From Diadema setosum (Eukaryota > Echinodermata > Echinoidea > Diadematoida > Diadematidae): a stretch of DNA of 64,000 nt. Made by a program: the position numbers and the translations under genes. The stretch covers positions 5,858,501 through 5,922,500 of the forward strand of contig NC_092702.1 in the NCBI RefSeq assembly GCF_964275005.1, written 5' to 3'. The notes beneath the pieces were generated by a model. It was not told where the DNA came from. It worked only from the letters and a program-made list of their open reading frames with translations, and ran no database searches. This document shows, in pieces, positions 12,011-29,300 of this stretch (position 1 is the stretch's first letter; each line of letters starts with the position of its first letter).

Positions 12011-12852
12011 GACTCCCAACAGTCGTGGGAGTTGCTATTCATATGTTAAGATATTTTAGCGAGAAGAAACTGATGAAAGTTGAATACAATCAAAAGGTCA
12101 CAGCCATGCATCAAGATTGTGCGTAGGAGTCAAGCAGATCAACACAAAATTGTGAGAAGAGCGCACAGCATTGCTTATTGGACATTTAATTGCACCAGTA
12201 GATTTATCTATTTTAATATTGTATCCTGTTCGCCAATTGGTGCGCATTCTAGAGGGCTTTTTTCCCCAACTGGCCTGGGCATCTTGATACCTATTCCTCT
12301 AAGTTTGGATGGCCTACTAAATGCTGCTGAAAAAAGTGTAGAAGGCTTAAAGCTGAATACCCCTATCCATAAAGAGGCCGTTGTCCAAGTCAAGCGATTT
12401 GCTTATTGACAAATGGTCTCCTCCACCTGTATACTGAAAGATTTGTTGTCTTTACATGATTATGTACTGACAACTCCTGTTTATGCCCTGATTTGCGAAT
12501 ATGTTTGATATTGTCCTACTTATTTTTGTTCGATACAAGCGGAGTAATAAAACTTACTGAAACTGAAAAGTCAACATTCACCAGTGTGAAAATGTATGTT
12601 CATTATTCCAAAGGTTTGTTATTCCAAATATTAAATAAGGTTTGTAAATCCGGAAATGAACAGATGGTGCATAATAAAGAACCTTCAGAATTACGAACCT
12701 AATTTCATTTTAGGAATAATGAACATTCAAATGCCAAACCTTATTTCATTTTTGGATTAACGAACCTTCAGCAAAACAAACGGTAACCACAGGAAACTGT
12801 AACAAGTTGCTATTATGGGCAGTCATTTGGATACAACAGGATCATGAGGAAC

Positions 12853-13341
12853 TTTCATATCAGCCCAATGTTTCAAAATAGCATGCTATTTTCAGAATCT
12901 CAAACTTGGATTTTCATACCCCAAAATAGCACCCTATTTGTTAATGTGAATTCAAATTACAATGCTAATTGTAAAGCTAAGCTTGAGAAAATTTCTCACC
13001 CAAACTTAGGAAATTTTCCAAAATGGCGGGATGATTTGCAAACTAGTGCGCCATTTGATAATGTGAACTTGCCTCAAAAAAATAGTGCAATGCATCCCAT
13101 CATGCCAAGCATGTGTTACCCAATTGATTGCACGAAGGCAACCTGCACACAAATCGCGGGTAATTTTTTTGAAGGGGCATAAGTCTACCGATGCTGTCTG
13201 GGCATGCTCAGCTATCGAATTAGCTCGAAAAAATGTCAGGCTAATCCTTTTCGAGCTGATGTGAAAAGGAAATTAACTAGCGCGCTAATCTGCGATTGGG
13301 AAAAAATCTCAAGCTTGGATTTTCATCGGGCTGATGTGAAA
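12853..13341. repeat. 489-bp element with TTTCAYATCAGCCCRATG ends
   Basis: The left end (12853-12870) and right end (13324-13341) are 18-bp inverted repeats with two mismatches. A direct 21-bp repeat (AATCTCAARCTTGGATTTTCA) occurs just inside each end (about 12896 and 13305), and further GAGCTGATGTGAAAA words occur inside. No coding potential. Confidence 0.5.
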
Positions 13342-14389
13342 ATGCCTATAGATGATGTAGAGTGTAAATTATATTTCATTTGTCTGTCAAGATATTGTCT
13401 TACTGCAACCTGCTGAACGTATTCCTTGCTTAAATTAGGTTACACCATATATCCTGCAAATATGTCAACATGGAATGCACAATATGCCTAAGTTCCATTT
13501 GTTGCTATTTCCAAAGCAAAATCTCTTTGATATTCAGTCATGATATTCTAATTATATAATATGTTATGCGGTCCATAATTTCCAAATATCAAACTCACAT
13601 CATTGTCACATAATCTGATTTGCATTTGTATAACAAGTTCTTTACATTTAAATCTCAGTGAATGAATTTCCAATAACTATCTATCATCAAACTCATTCAG
13701 CATTCACCATCATGCAACAAGGCAATGCACATTCGCACATCAGTGCAGATAAAAAGGGGGACACTTCAGTAATTAAGCTCTTTGCTAGCACGGTGGTAAA
13801 AATGAGAAGATTAATGTATTGGAGCCGGGATTAAAACGAACAAATTCGACTTGAACCCACAACACACACAAGAACCTGATTGAGATGTGCGGCCGCCCGT
13901 GACATGTAAACCTCTCCAAGGATGACCGATCGGGATTCGTTGGCCGAATGCCAGGACCGGATTCCCATTCATTCAGCACCAAAATCAATACATTCCTGGC
14001 TCTCCCAGATGGTGGTTCGTGGTGTGTGCCTTGTGCCATTTTTCTGAGTGCATTATTTCCTTCCTCCACTTCAGTGCGAATAGGATGCATGATCATATTC
14101 TCTATCCTGCATGCATTGCTTCTCATCTACGTAGCATTCCTCCCCATTTCCAGCATTTTCACATGATATTCATCACACGGTTTTTACCTTCCTTATCAAT
14201 TCCATATTGATAAATTTTGTTTATTGTTCATTCTTATATCAATACATGTACTTTACATTTCTGTAAAACATGTATCGTTTGTTTGTATAAAATTTGTATA
14301 ACATTGTATGTTTCTGTTGGAGATGGAAAAAAATATGGTAACTGAATGAACGAATATATAGCACTGGGACATGCTTACATGTTCATAAG

Positions 14390-15365
14390 AATATAATAAT
14401 AATTAGACAAATTTGTATAGCGCAGCTACTATGTAAATATACTCTACTGCGCTGTGATGTAACAGAGCTCCTGTCACTGATTAGACACACGAAAATTAAA
14501 TAACAAATTAATCAAAGGCTTCTGAAAAAAGATATGTCTTCAATAAAGATTTGAAGACAACAAGTGATGATGCCTTCCTCAGTTTCTCAGGTAATTTATT
14601 CCAAAGTTTTGGAGCAGCACAGCTGAAGGCACAATCCCCTAAAGTTACTTTCGTTTTTATGTGAGATTGCTTTAGAAGCAACTTATCCTGTGTATTTTGT
14701 AAATTATGACAATATGAGTGTGATTTCATTGATATCAATTCTGATAAATAACCAGGTGCTTGACCATGCAATACTTTGTAAACGAGTATCAAAATTTTAA
14801 ATACAATTCTCTGTCTTACTGGCAACCAATGTAACTTCTTCAAAACAGGTGTAATATGTGAAAATTTTGACGAACGGGACACAAGTCTTGCACATGCATT
14901 CTGCACACGCTGAAGCTTGGTTATCTGTGAATCTGGTAAACCAAACAATAGCCCATTAATTACAATAATCAAGCCTATTGCTAATGAATGCGTGAACAAG
15001 AGTTTCAGCGTCTTCCTGGCTCAAATATCTACGAATGTGACGCAAGTTATGCAACATATAAAAAGCAGACTTTGCATGTGGTTGATATGCTTCTCCATGT
15101 TTAAATGAGAATCAAGCCATACACCCAGGTTTTTCACAGAGCTCGATGGTTTAACTTCCAAATCTCCAACTGATATCTTACTAATATCCAGCTTTGCTAC
15201 TTGTCTTGGTGTCCCAACAACAAGAAACTCAGTCTTTCCATCATTAAGCATTAACTTATGTTTGGACATCCAAGAACGGACATAACATATACAATTTGTA
15301 TAATACTGTTGAGATTGCGATGTCTTGTCATAACAAGTGAAGACTGCAAAATATTCCTCCATTCA
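14390..15365 (-). pseudogene. 5'-truncated non-LTR retrotransposon (CR1/L2-like), C-terminal RT remnant and 3' tail
   Basis: Minus-strand frames carry LMLNDGKTEFLVVG and VKNLGVWLDSHLNMEKHI, then after a frame change LQRVQNACARLVSRSSKF, HITPVLKKLHWLPVRQRI and APKLWNKLPEKLRKASS, ending at the stop at 14508. These are the RT thumb/C-terminal motifs of CR1/L2-type LINEs. The catalytic YADD part is absent. The 3' UTR holds a GCGC stem and CGCTATACAAATTTG, then a (TAATTA)-type tail near 14400. Dead. Confidence 0.8.
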
Positions 15366-16124
15366 CAGATTCACTCAACATTTTTACCACCTGCCTTGAA
15401 ATGTTTTGGGTTACAGACAACTACTACAAGACTATAGTCAAGAATAATCTTCATGAATTAAGACATCATTGCAATAACATCAAAGAGTGTATTATCTGTG
15501 ATGATGTACTGCATCAATAATCCACTATCCTGAATCATTACTATCTTGTCCATATATATAAAATAAAAGATTCTGAATGCACAGCATTGGGAATGAGATG
15601 AACTTGGCACAGCAGGCTCTTTGATATGTGCATACATATATACTAACTTTTGCCACGCAGCAAGATTGTTCAGCATACATGTACTTGCAGAGCTGTATGA
15701 CTTGTACAAGGCTATGTACAGTACTCACTATATCAAACTCAAAATTCAGCACACAATTTAATAAGGCATTACTCCCACGAAATATGCATTCTTGTTTTCC
15801 TGCAGGCAATGACCACACTATCCAGCGAAGGATTTTATGATTGAAAATGAACAACTATACACTTGGGAAACAGTGCAGGCGTTACATGTACATCATATGG
15901 TATGAAAAGTGTATGCATTATGTCTACAACGTACAACACCTCTACAGACACTATTCATGCGATGCAACATGATGCGGCTAACAATTTAGCTGCTTTGGAG
16001 ATCGTTTGTACCACAATTATTGGAGGACCAAAAATATGATCACGTGTTTGGATTCTTTTTCATCTTTCCTCGTTCCTTTGAACTCATTCTGGCCCCGTAA
16101 TCCCTTCGGACTCAAGAACACAAG

Positions 16125-16396
16125 GGCCCGACTTCACGAAGGTGGTACAATTGAAACCATGGTTTAAACCATGGAAAATTTGTATGGAGCGCCAAGTGTC
16201 GCATGGCCTATTTCATTACAGACGAAATGATGCTTTTGTTAACGAAATGAACATTTCATCAACGAAATGGTCATTTTGTCGACGAAATGACTGATTTCGT
16301 AATGAAATATAAGGCCATGCGACACTTGGCACTCCATACAAATTGTCCATGGTTTAAACCATGGTTTCAATTGTACCATCTTCTTGAATTCGGGCC
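16125..16396. repeat. 272-bp foldback element with central tandem array
   Basis: The arms are nearly perfect inverted copies of about 100 bp: GGTACAATTGAAACCATGGT, then GGTTTAAACCATGG, GCCAAGTGTCGCATGGCC and their reverse complements. The tips are GGCCCGA..TCGGGCC. Between the arms is a roughly 90-bp array of imperfect (A/G)ACGAAATGA units about 20 bp apart, in alternating orientation. Confidence 0.8.
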
Positions 16397-16419
16397 ATAG
16401 AGTTTCAATTCTACCACCT

Positions 16420-22184
<5,765 letters not shown>

Positions 22185-22751
22185 TTAAAGGACAAGTTCA
22201 CCTTCATAGACATGTGGGTTGAGTGAATGCAGCAATATTAGTAGAACACATCACTGAGAGTTTGAGTCAAATCGGACAATCTGCTCAAAAGTTATGAATT
22301 TTTGAAGTTTCTGCTCAGTCACGACTGGATGAGAAGACTACTATAGCTTGTGATGTCACATGAGTACAATGATATAAAGAAAGTATAAAGAAAATTCAAC
22401 ATATTTTCACTTTTCTCGCAGAACAAAAGAACGCTCGACTTCTCTCTTTCAGAAGGGAAGGGGAATAATATTTCCCTTAACATACGTCAGTAACGAGTCG
22501 AAGAAATGTGCACTTTATTAAAAAAACGGAGTTTTGTGAAACTCTCTTTTTATTTTCCTTATACCGTTGTACGCATGTGACATCATACACTGTAGTAGTC
22601 TCCTCATTCAGCAGTGATTGCGCAGATGCTTTAAAAATTCATAACTTCTGAACAGATTGTCGGATTTTCCCCAAACTTTCACTGATGTGTTCTACTAATA
22701 TTGTTGCATTCACTCAATCCACATATATATGAAGATGGACTTGTCCTTTAA
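22185..22751. repeat. 567-bp TTAA hairpin element (family D), copy 1
   Basis: Ends TTAAAGGACAAGTTCACC and GGACTTGTCCTTTAA. Long inverted arms share GAATGCAGCAATATTAGTAG and ATCGGACAATCTG. The right end runs directly into a pyrimidine minisatellite. Confidence 0.88.
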
Positions 22752-23370
22752 ATCCCTTTCCCTTCCCTTTCCAGTCCCTCCCCTTCCCCCCCCCCCCCCC
22801 ATCCATCCCGTTCTATTCCCCTCTCCCTTCCCTTCCCTTCCCTTCCCTCCACTCTTTCCTTCACTTCCCCCTCGGATCCCTCACCCATCCACTCCCTCTC
22901 TCTTTCTTCTCCTCCCCCTCCCCTTCCTCTCCCCTTCCCTTCCTCTCCCCTCTCCCTTCCCTGCCCCTTCCCTGCCCCTTCCCTTCCTCTCCCCTCTCCC
23001 TTCCCTGCCCCTTCCCTTCCTCTCCCCTTCCCTTCCTCTCCCCTCTCCCTTCCCTGCCCCTTCCCTGCCCCTTCCCTTCCTCTCCCCTCTCCCTTCCCTG
23101 CCCCTTCCCTGCCCCTTCCCTTCCTCTCCCCTCTCCCTTCCCTGCCCCTTCCCTGCCCCTTCCCTTCCTCTCCCCTCTCCCTTCCCTGCCCCTTCCCTGC
23201 CCCTTCCCTTCCTCTCCCCTCTCCCTTCCCTGCCCCTTCCCTGCCCCTTCCCTGCCCCTTCCCTGCCCCTCCCTTCCCTTCACCCTTCCCTTCATTTCCC
23301 CCTCCCCTCACTTATCCCCCCTCACCCATCCCCTCCCCTCTCCCTTCACCTCCCCCTCACATCTGTTATA
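22743..23370. repeat. Polypyrimidine minisatellite, about 44-bp period
   Basis: About 620 bp almost free of A, with G only in CCCTGCC words and one GGATCC. Between about 22930 and 23280 it resolves into roughly six units of about 44 bp (CCCTTCCTCTCCCCTCTCCC then CCTGCCCC words). It yields spurious Pro/Leu-rich and Gly/Glu/Arg-rich ORFs. Confidence 0.9.
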
Positions 23371-23943
23371 GGTCAAGCACTCAGGGCTGCAAATATTTTC
23401 CGCAGCTTTTACGCTGCACCAATACCATCTTCACAAGTCAATGGCAACAGTCAATACACTCCAAGGGTTTCTCTACCCCTCTATCTATCTCTAGGATTGA
23501 TTCTCAGAGAGGATTTAGAATGTGAAAAGGAGCATGAATTCCCAATCCATTATCAATTCCTCATCCAGATTACATCAAAAGATCGATGCTACTTAAAATG
23601 ACAGATCATATTTAAAATTTACATCCCCAATCATATTAGTACAAGTGACATTTAAGTAACATGTTATGTGTATAGGAAAGTGTATATAGAATACCATCAT
23701 TTATACTCATTTGGGTGGTTCATGTTGGATGGTTCATGATTCTAACATTTTGTCCGACTTCACTTGAAAATTGCAGAGCAATCGCCTTTGTTCCACGGCT
23801 TTTATTGCATATGTGACTTCTCCCTTTGAAATCAATTCTCACTGCCTAATTTCTACTCCTTCATCTAATATTCTATGATACGGCAAGTAGATCTAGAAAT
23901 GATGTAATAAACATGCATCTCTGAAACAGCAGATATTCACAAT

Positions 23944-24378
23944 AGGCCCGTTCACACACAAGGGAAAAAGTGCGATTTAAAAATCGATTTTCTTATCGCG
24001 ATCAAAATTTCGAAATTTTTTCCAATGTGGACAGAAAAATCTCACTAATTACCGCGATCCTTATCGCGATCCAACTCACACTATTAGTGCGATTTTTCAG
24101 AATAATCGCGATTATTTTGCCAAGCATCGTGTGTGTGAGCGCGATCGAGATTCGGAAATCGGTATTTTTAGTCCCATCGTTCGTAGCGCGTGCGAAACTC
24201 TATCGGGACTGCGGGGTCAGTCTTCGGTCATGCAAGATTCGCGCATGCGCAGTTTGGCCACTGATCATTCTTTCCTTGCTGCGAAGTGCGATTTTTCCCT
24301 GTGTATGAACGGTCGAATAAAAAATCGAAATTTGGATCGCGATTGAAATTTAGATTTTCGTTGTTTGTGAACGGGCCT
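23944..24378. repeat. Inverted-repeat element with AGGCCCGTTCACA ends
   Basis: The left AGGCCCGTTCACACACAAG is inverted at the right as GTTTGTGAACGGGCCT. The interior is full of ATCGCGATC-type words, and sub-terminal AAATCG repeats face each other. The GGCCC tips resemble some hAT-type MITEs, but no clear target duplication is seen. Confidence 0.7.
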
Positions 24379-25357
24379 TATAGAGTCCAGTGCAACACCC
24401 TTCATATTAAAAAGAACACAATACATCACATTTTCTCCTTTCTCTCCTCCTCCTCTCTCTCCTCCTTTCTCTACTCTATCTCTTTATTCTTGTTCCAAGG
24501 CCAACTAGATGGGAGAATTCTTTATAGCAATGGATCAATCATCAGCAAATTTTGTTGTGAATGGAGGTGTGAAAATAAACAAACAAACAAGCAAACACAT
24601 AACCATACTCATTGTCGTCTGTAGGCCTACATGTATGGTGCTGTGCTGTTGAGCTTGATAAATTGCTGGTATTAATATCATTTGTATGGAAATACATCAC
24701 ATACTGGAGTCTACTGCGGTGAGGTTAGATGTAAGCATGATATACCCCACACAAAACCTGAATAGCAAAAGCTTCACTCGTTCATCACTGGCGTGTTTTG
24801 TCATCCCCCTATGCCACATGCGTGAGATATATGTGATTTGCATTCTGAGGCTTTCGACAACACTTTTCATGCATCCACTTATCCGTACGGACAACAACTC
24901 ATTATTTTCTCTTTCCCTATCTCTCTCTTTCTTTACCAGGATTAAAGCACCAATCAATCAATCCATCAATCAATCAATTACCTAATGCCTCACCAGGGAT
25001 TGTTATGTAGGGCCTACAATACAATTTAAGAACAAAGAAAAGTGAGCTTCACTACTCTAACACATCAAACACTTTAGTGTTGGCCCATCTGTTGTGCAGA
25101 TCCAAAATTCCACATGCATCCACATCCATGAATTACATACAGATTAAAGATATCAATGAATTTACCTCGTAAAGAAATAAAGTAATCTTGCTTGAAATTG
25201 TGTAATACTCAATAGAGGCATCATACCAATTTAAAAAAAAAAGTCTTGGTGGTACAAAACTAATGACTAGAGATTTATCATTGCAGAAACATCTATCCAC
25301 GCACTAAGGCCTCATTAACACAGCTTCCTATACTGGCAATAAAGATTGACTCTCCAA

Positions 25358-25450
25358 TTAACCCTTTAAGGACAGACTAATTTTACTACAACATGCATTT
25401 CCCATAGGCACCTGCCCAAGTATACTCAGGACTCATCCTCAACGGGTTCA
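25358..25450. repeat. 93-bp TTAA MITE (family A), copy 4, degraded
   Basis: It has the same layout. Several CpG sites have decayed to TpG/CpA (AAGTATACTCAGG, CTCATCCTC), pointing to an older copy with CpG-methylation decay. Confidence 0.8.
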
Positions 25451-25925
25451 TTACTGGACATAGGTGTACCATATTATTTCTATGGGTAACCACTCTATCT
25501 TAGAGATAAAAGATTAGTACTGAAATGGTCACAATCTTTACTTAAAAGACATCTGTTTTTGTTTAATTTTGTTTTTGAACCATTGCTTCTATTCTTTACA
25601 TTCAATGGGAAAACAATCTCCCTAAACAGAGACCTTTATTGATTATCTGCAAAATCAATAGAAATTCCTGGATTTCACATTTATTAATATATTTGAACAT
25701 GTTGAACTTGTTAATTACTGGTAAAGATTTTTGTATTGTATCAAATGCAGACAGACCAGCAGAAGTCTGCTTGCTTCATTTTATATGATAATCACTCTTA
25801 TTTTGTCAGCAGGTCTTTGGATGATTATATTTGAATTCTATCACACTAGTCTATATGTCATAAAATGTTAGCTTTCATTATAATATGCTTATATCCATCA
25901 CCCTTTACAAGTTTGAATCACTTAC

Positions 25926-26067
25926 TGTACTTCAAGCATTTCTACAAACGCCCAGGACACATTAATCACCATTTCCCTTGCACTCTGAAAGAAAAAGTTA
26001 GCACCTCTTTCATTCATCTGCTGGTACTTGAAGTCTGCTACTAATACCAAACCGTTACATGCTAATG
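25926..26067 (-). CDS. Unrecognised gene, exon 2 (longer acceptor choice)
   Basis: 142 bp. Reading frame open, ending in a consensus CA|GTAAGT donor. The shorter alternative starts at 26034. The helix-like REMVINVSWAFVEMLEV is the most protein-like part. Confidence 0.5.
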
Positions 26068-26377
26068 CTGTAAGCAGATAACAAAACACAAAGAAGTCCA
26101 GGAGGGGAAAGACGTGGGTTCTTTTCTTCTCATTTTCCGGTTTGTTGACAAAAGCGCAGCTGCACGCGCCCCTGAAACGCCGATCACACAATGGGCAAAG
26201 AAAAAGAATGAAGGGCCTACCTGTCCTGCTCGTGCCAGCCTTCGGCGGTTTCTTCGCAGCGGGAGCTGGCTCGTTGATGGTGGGGATAGTCTGGGGCGAT
26301 GCTTTGCTCTCCCCCGCTGCTGCGGCAGCAGCTTGCTTAGCTGCTTTCGACTTTGATTTCCTCCTCAAAACCGGCAT
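25926..26377 (-). CDS. 5' end of an unrecognised minus-strand gene (two coding exons)
   Basis: Exon 1 is 26221-26377 (ATG in strong context GCAGCCATGCC; donor GTAGGC). It encodes about 52 residues: MPVLRRKSKSKAAK, an Ala run, then a Pro/Lys-rich segment ending KAGTSRT. Exon 2 has two possible acceptors in the same frame: 26067 (good pyrimidine tract, TATCTGCTTACAG) or 26034; both end at 25926 with a GTAAGT donor. It encodes (ALACNGLVLVA)DFKYQQMNERG, then FFFQSAREMVINVSW and AFVEMLEV. Frames join cleanly. I do not recognise the family. The charged low-complexity start followed by an amphipathic helix could suit a nuclear or ciliary protein, but that is a guess. Later exons must lie below 25926, and I could not identify them. 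A CTGCAG two bases before the ATG could itself be an acceptor for a leader intron. Confidence 0.55.
26221..26377 (-). CDS. Unrecognised gene, exon 1
   Basis: 157 bp, GC-rich (CpG-containing) against an AT-rich surround, with a Lys/Ser then Ala-run then Pro/Ala/Lys composition. Six consecutive Ala codons use mixed codons (GCT, GCC, GCA, GCG), so they are not a simple triplet expansion. Confidence 0.55.
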
Positions 26378-26700
26378 GGCTGCAGAAAAAAATTGTAAGT
26401 GGATTCCTTTCCTAGACTCCCACTTCAGAACCAACGTCGAAGATGAACCGAAGTCAAAAAGTAATTTTCCGAAATGGGCTGACTGGAAAACGCAACACGG
26501 TAAAACGTCCGACTCCGCAACAGAAAAACAATAATACACAGCTACAGACGTAAAATCACTCATGCGAAGTGAGTTTGCCGCACGACGGCGCTGGTCGAGT
26601 CGTCGATGGTGAACTCGTACCCAGCCCCTGCATCATCCAGCTCTCTATTACGTCACGCATTCCTCGCATGTTGCGTCTCCGGTTGCGTTCGCCTGGTCTT
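26378..26700 (-). promoter_or_regulatory. Probable promoter/leader with a CRE site (26648-26655)
   Basis: A CpG-containing island of locally higher GC lies just upstream of the ATG at 26377. It includes TGACGTAA, an ATF/CREB site, at 26648-26655, about 270 bp before the start codon. No TATA box is evident. The assignment to this gene is by position only. Confidence 0.4.
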
Positions 26701-27529
26701 CGAGCTAATTTTCGCGATGTGTAAAGAAGAATGTGTGAAAACATTCTCATTATCATACGTCCAATTTATGTTTATAAAGACAAGCACTACATGTGTATGT
26801 CCAAATACTTCGCATGTATATTCGATTGTACATCCCGTGTTGGTTTGTATCATTTAGATTAGCTCAAAAATAGGAAACTAACGTAGGGCTTCGTGCTAGA
26901 ATACTAAGTAGGGTCTGCGCTACGAAGACCACGCATTTCCATCATTGGGGGAACTCCCTGATCTTCAAACTTCCTTGGTCTTCTCTTACGTTGATAGCAT
27001 TTGAAGGGGCTAGATTCAACGTGTGTTCATATCTGCGAGAGCACATTCTTGTCTTTTTTTCATCATCCTCCTTTCATTATAATCATTTAATCCTCGCCTC
27101 TTTGTTTGTTTCTAGCTCTGTCTTTCATGCTACACCCCCTCACAGTCTCAACTCAAATTAGGTCATGTAATTCTCCAGTCCGTCTTTGCAGAAAATTATT
27201 AAAGTACCGTAGTAAATTACTTTCCATCAAATCCCATTTGTGTCTTTGAAGTCAACTCTCCCTCTCTCTTTTTTTTTCACCTCATTTTTTTTTCTTTCTT
27301 CCTCTGGTCCTTCCTACCTCTTCCTCTTTCTGATCTGTGTGGTTAGTTTACTTTTTCTCTTGTTTTCTTCCATTAGTTCAGTTTCTTTCTTTCCGGCTTT
27401 TTGAATTCTGTTGAACTCTTCTTGATGCCCTTTCTTTATATCATAACTCTGACATAAGAGGTATATCTTCATGATTCAGAATGCAGAATGCTATTTGGGG
27501 TTTTACTTTTTTAACCGTATCAATGGTAT

Positions 27530-27678
27530 ATCCATAAATTTCATTTGTCATATCTTGTAATATATAATTATGTACCTATGTCTTATGTGAAAAACAAAAC
27601 GTATTTACAAGTTTTGCTGTAGATGGGAAAAAAAAATAAATGAATGAACGAATGAATGAATGAATGAATGAATGAATG
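27530..27678 (+). repeat. LINE/SINE-like 3' tail with (AATG)n
   Basis: TGTAGATGGG followed by an A-run and about ten AATG/AACG units. A similar GGAGATGG-A-run-TGAATGAACG string at 14318-14352 suggests a shared 3'-end family. Confidence 0.45.
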
Positions 27679-29220
27679 TAAAACTCATCCTCTGTGAATT
27701 TAAAACGAGTTGGCACTGATGACTGTGATTTTGTTTCTGATAAAGCAGCATTTTAACAAGGAGGCACTATACATGCGAGCCTGTGGTACCTTCTTGGTTT
27801 CACACACTATGCACGTTGCAGTAACTGACGATGATAGGATGTGTTTTGGCAGCAGCAACTAACCATCGATGAAGTTTTAGCAATTAGCATGGTAACTGAA
27901 GTTATTGTGTAAGTTGCAATAATGACAAGACTCCTGTATGAAACAAGTTTTGATCTACCTCTTACTTGTGCAACATTTGACATTCGCAATACACATTGTT
28001 GTCGTCACAATTCTCCTGTTCCTGTTCTCAAGAAATGTATTGTTTCTTCATCTTTTTTCTCTCGGGTTTTGTTGTTGTTGTTGTTGTTGTTGTTTTGCAA
28101 ATGCGTATGCAGTTTTGGAGGGAGGGGGCAGCCCGTCTTTATGAGTGTTTGTGTTTGTAAGTGTGGGTGTGTTTGCATGCGCACGTGGCTTGTCAATCTT
28201 GGTATCCATATAGTTACACAAGCAAATATCATAGGATGGGGAAAAGAGAGAGAGGAAGTGGTGGCAGAGGAGAGAAGTCAGGGACCACTGAGTGAGAGAG
28301 ATGGAAGTGAATGAAGACGTAGGAGGAGGAACGCCAGAGGGGTGGAGGAGAGGTCTGAGGAGAAAGATGAAAAGGAAGGGAATTCAGTGAAAGAGGATGA
28401 GAAGGAAAATAAAAGGAACTAGCAAATGGGCAGTAACAGAGAGAGGATGCGCGTCTAATTTTCAATTCTATGTCAAACTCTGGCAATCGCTTGGATTGCC
28501 CATCGTTTTTTTAAACAAGATATTTGCATCTGTCCAATATCCAAATGGACGACAGGAGTATGTATCAAATATCTCCAGGGTCCAAGCCCTTTTCTTGTGC
28601 TTGGTTAACTGTAGACCTTGAGCGTTAAACCGAATTCAAATTACTAGTATTCGAGACTTTATGGAAATGTAGTGACATACCGTCTTCTCTTTCAAAATGA
28701 TGATATCATAATATTATGCACACATGATAAAAAGTATTGGGGGGGGGGGGAGGAAATGAGTGCTATTGAAGCTGGAAACGAATAAGTCAGATATTTGCTC
28801 ATGTAAAACCGAAGAAAACAAATGAATGAATGAATGAAGAAAACAAAAATCTATGTAAGAATAAATAATTTGATAATAATGACAATGTACTGTTATCAGT
28901 TTAGTAGTCAACATCGCTGGTCTCCGTTTTTTTTTAAATTATACTAGCTCATCATTTCATATAATTTTAACCAGTGAATAAATTGGTATTTGTGACATTT
29001 TGGCAAGTTGGATTTAAACTTGTCTTGATAGTTTCTCTTTATTTGCGCGACATGTGAGTTTCAAAGCAAATAAAAACTGGAACTGGAGTTGGAATAATAG
29101 TTGGAATAATAAACTGGAGTTGGAATAATTTGATATAGGCTTACCCGTTTTACCGTGTCTTGACACCCCCCCCCCCCCCCCCCCGCTAAATACTGGTTAG
29201 TGGTAAGATTAGAGCAAAGA

Positions 29221-29300
29221 TTAGGGTTAGGGTTAGGTTTAGGGTTGAGATTTTAGAATAGGGTTAGGATTAGGTTCAGGATTAGGAATAAGATCAGGGC
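29221..29300. repeat. Degenerate TTAGGG telomere-like tract
   Basis: TTAGGGTTAGGGTTAGGTTTAGGG followed by decaying TTAGG variants. A 19-base C run lies 36 bp before it. Confidence 0.75.

Noticed and set aside
12080..12409. 109-codon plus ORF
   Set aside because: Second half (GLGILIPIPLSLDGLLNAAE) looks mildly protein-like, but there is no family match, splice context or GC shift.
22729..23601. Long Pro/Leu-rich ORF on plus and Gly/Glu/Arg-rich ORFs on minus
   Set aside because: They are translations of the C/T minisatellite; open on several frames because the repeat lacks stop trinucleotides.
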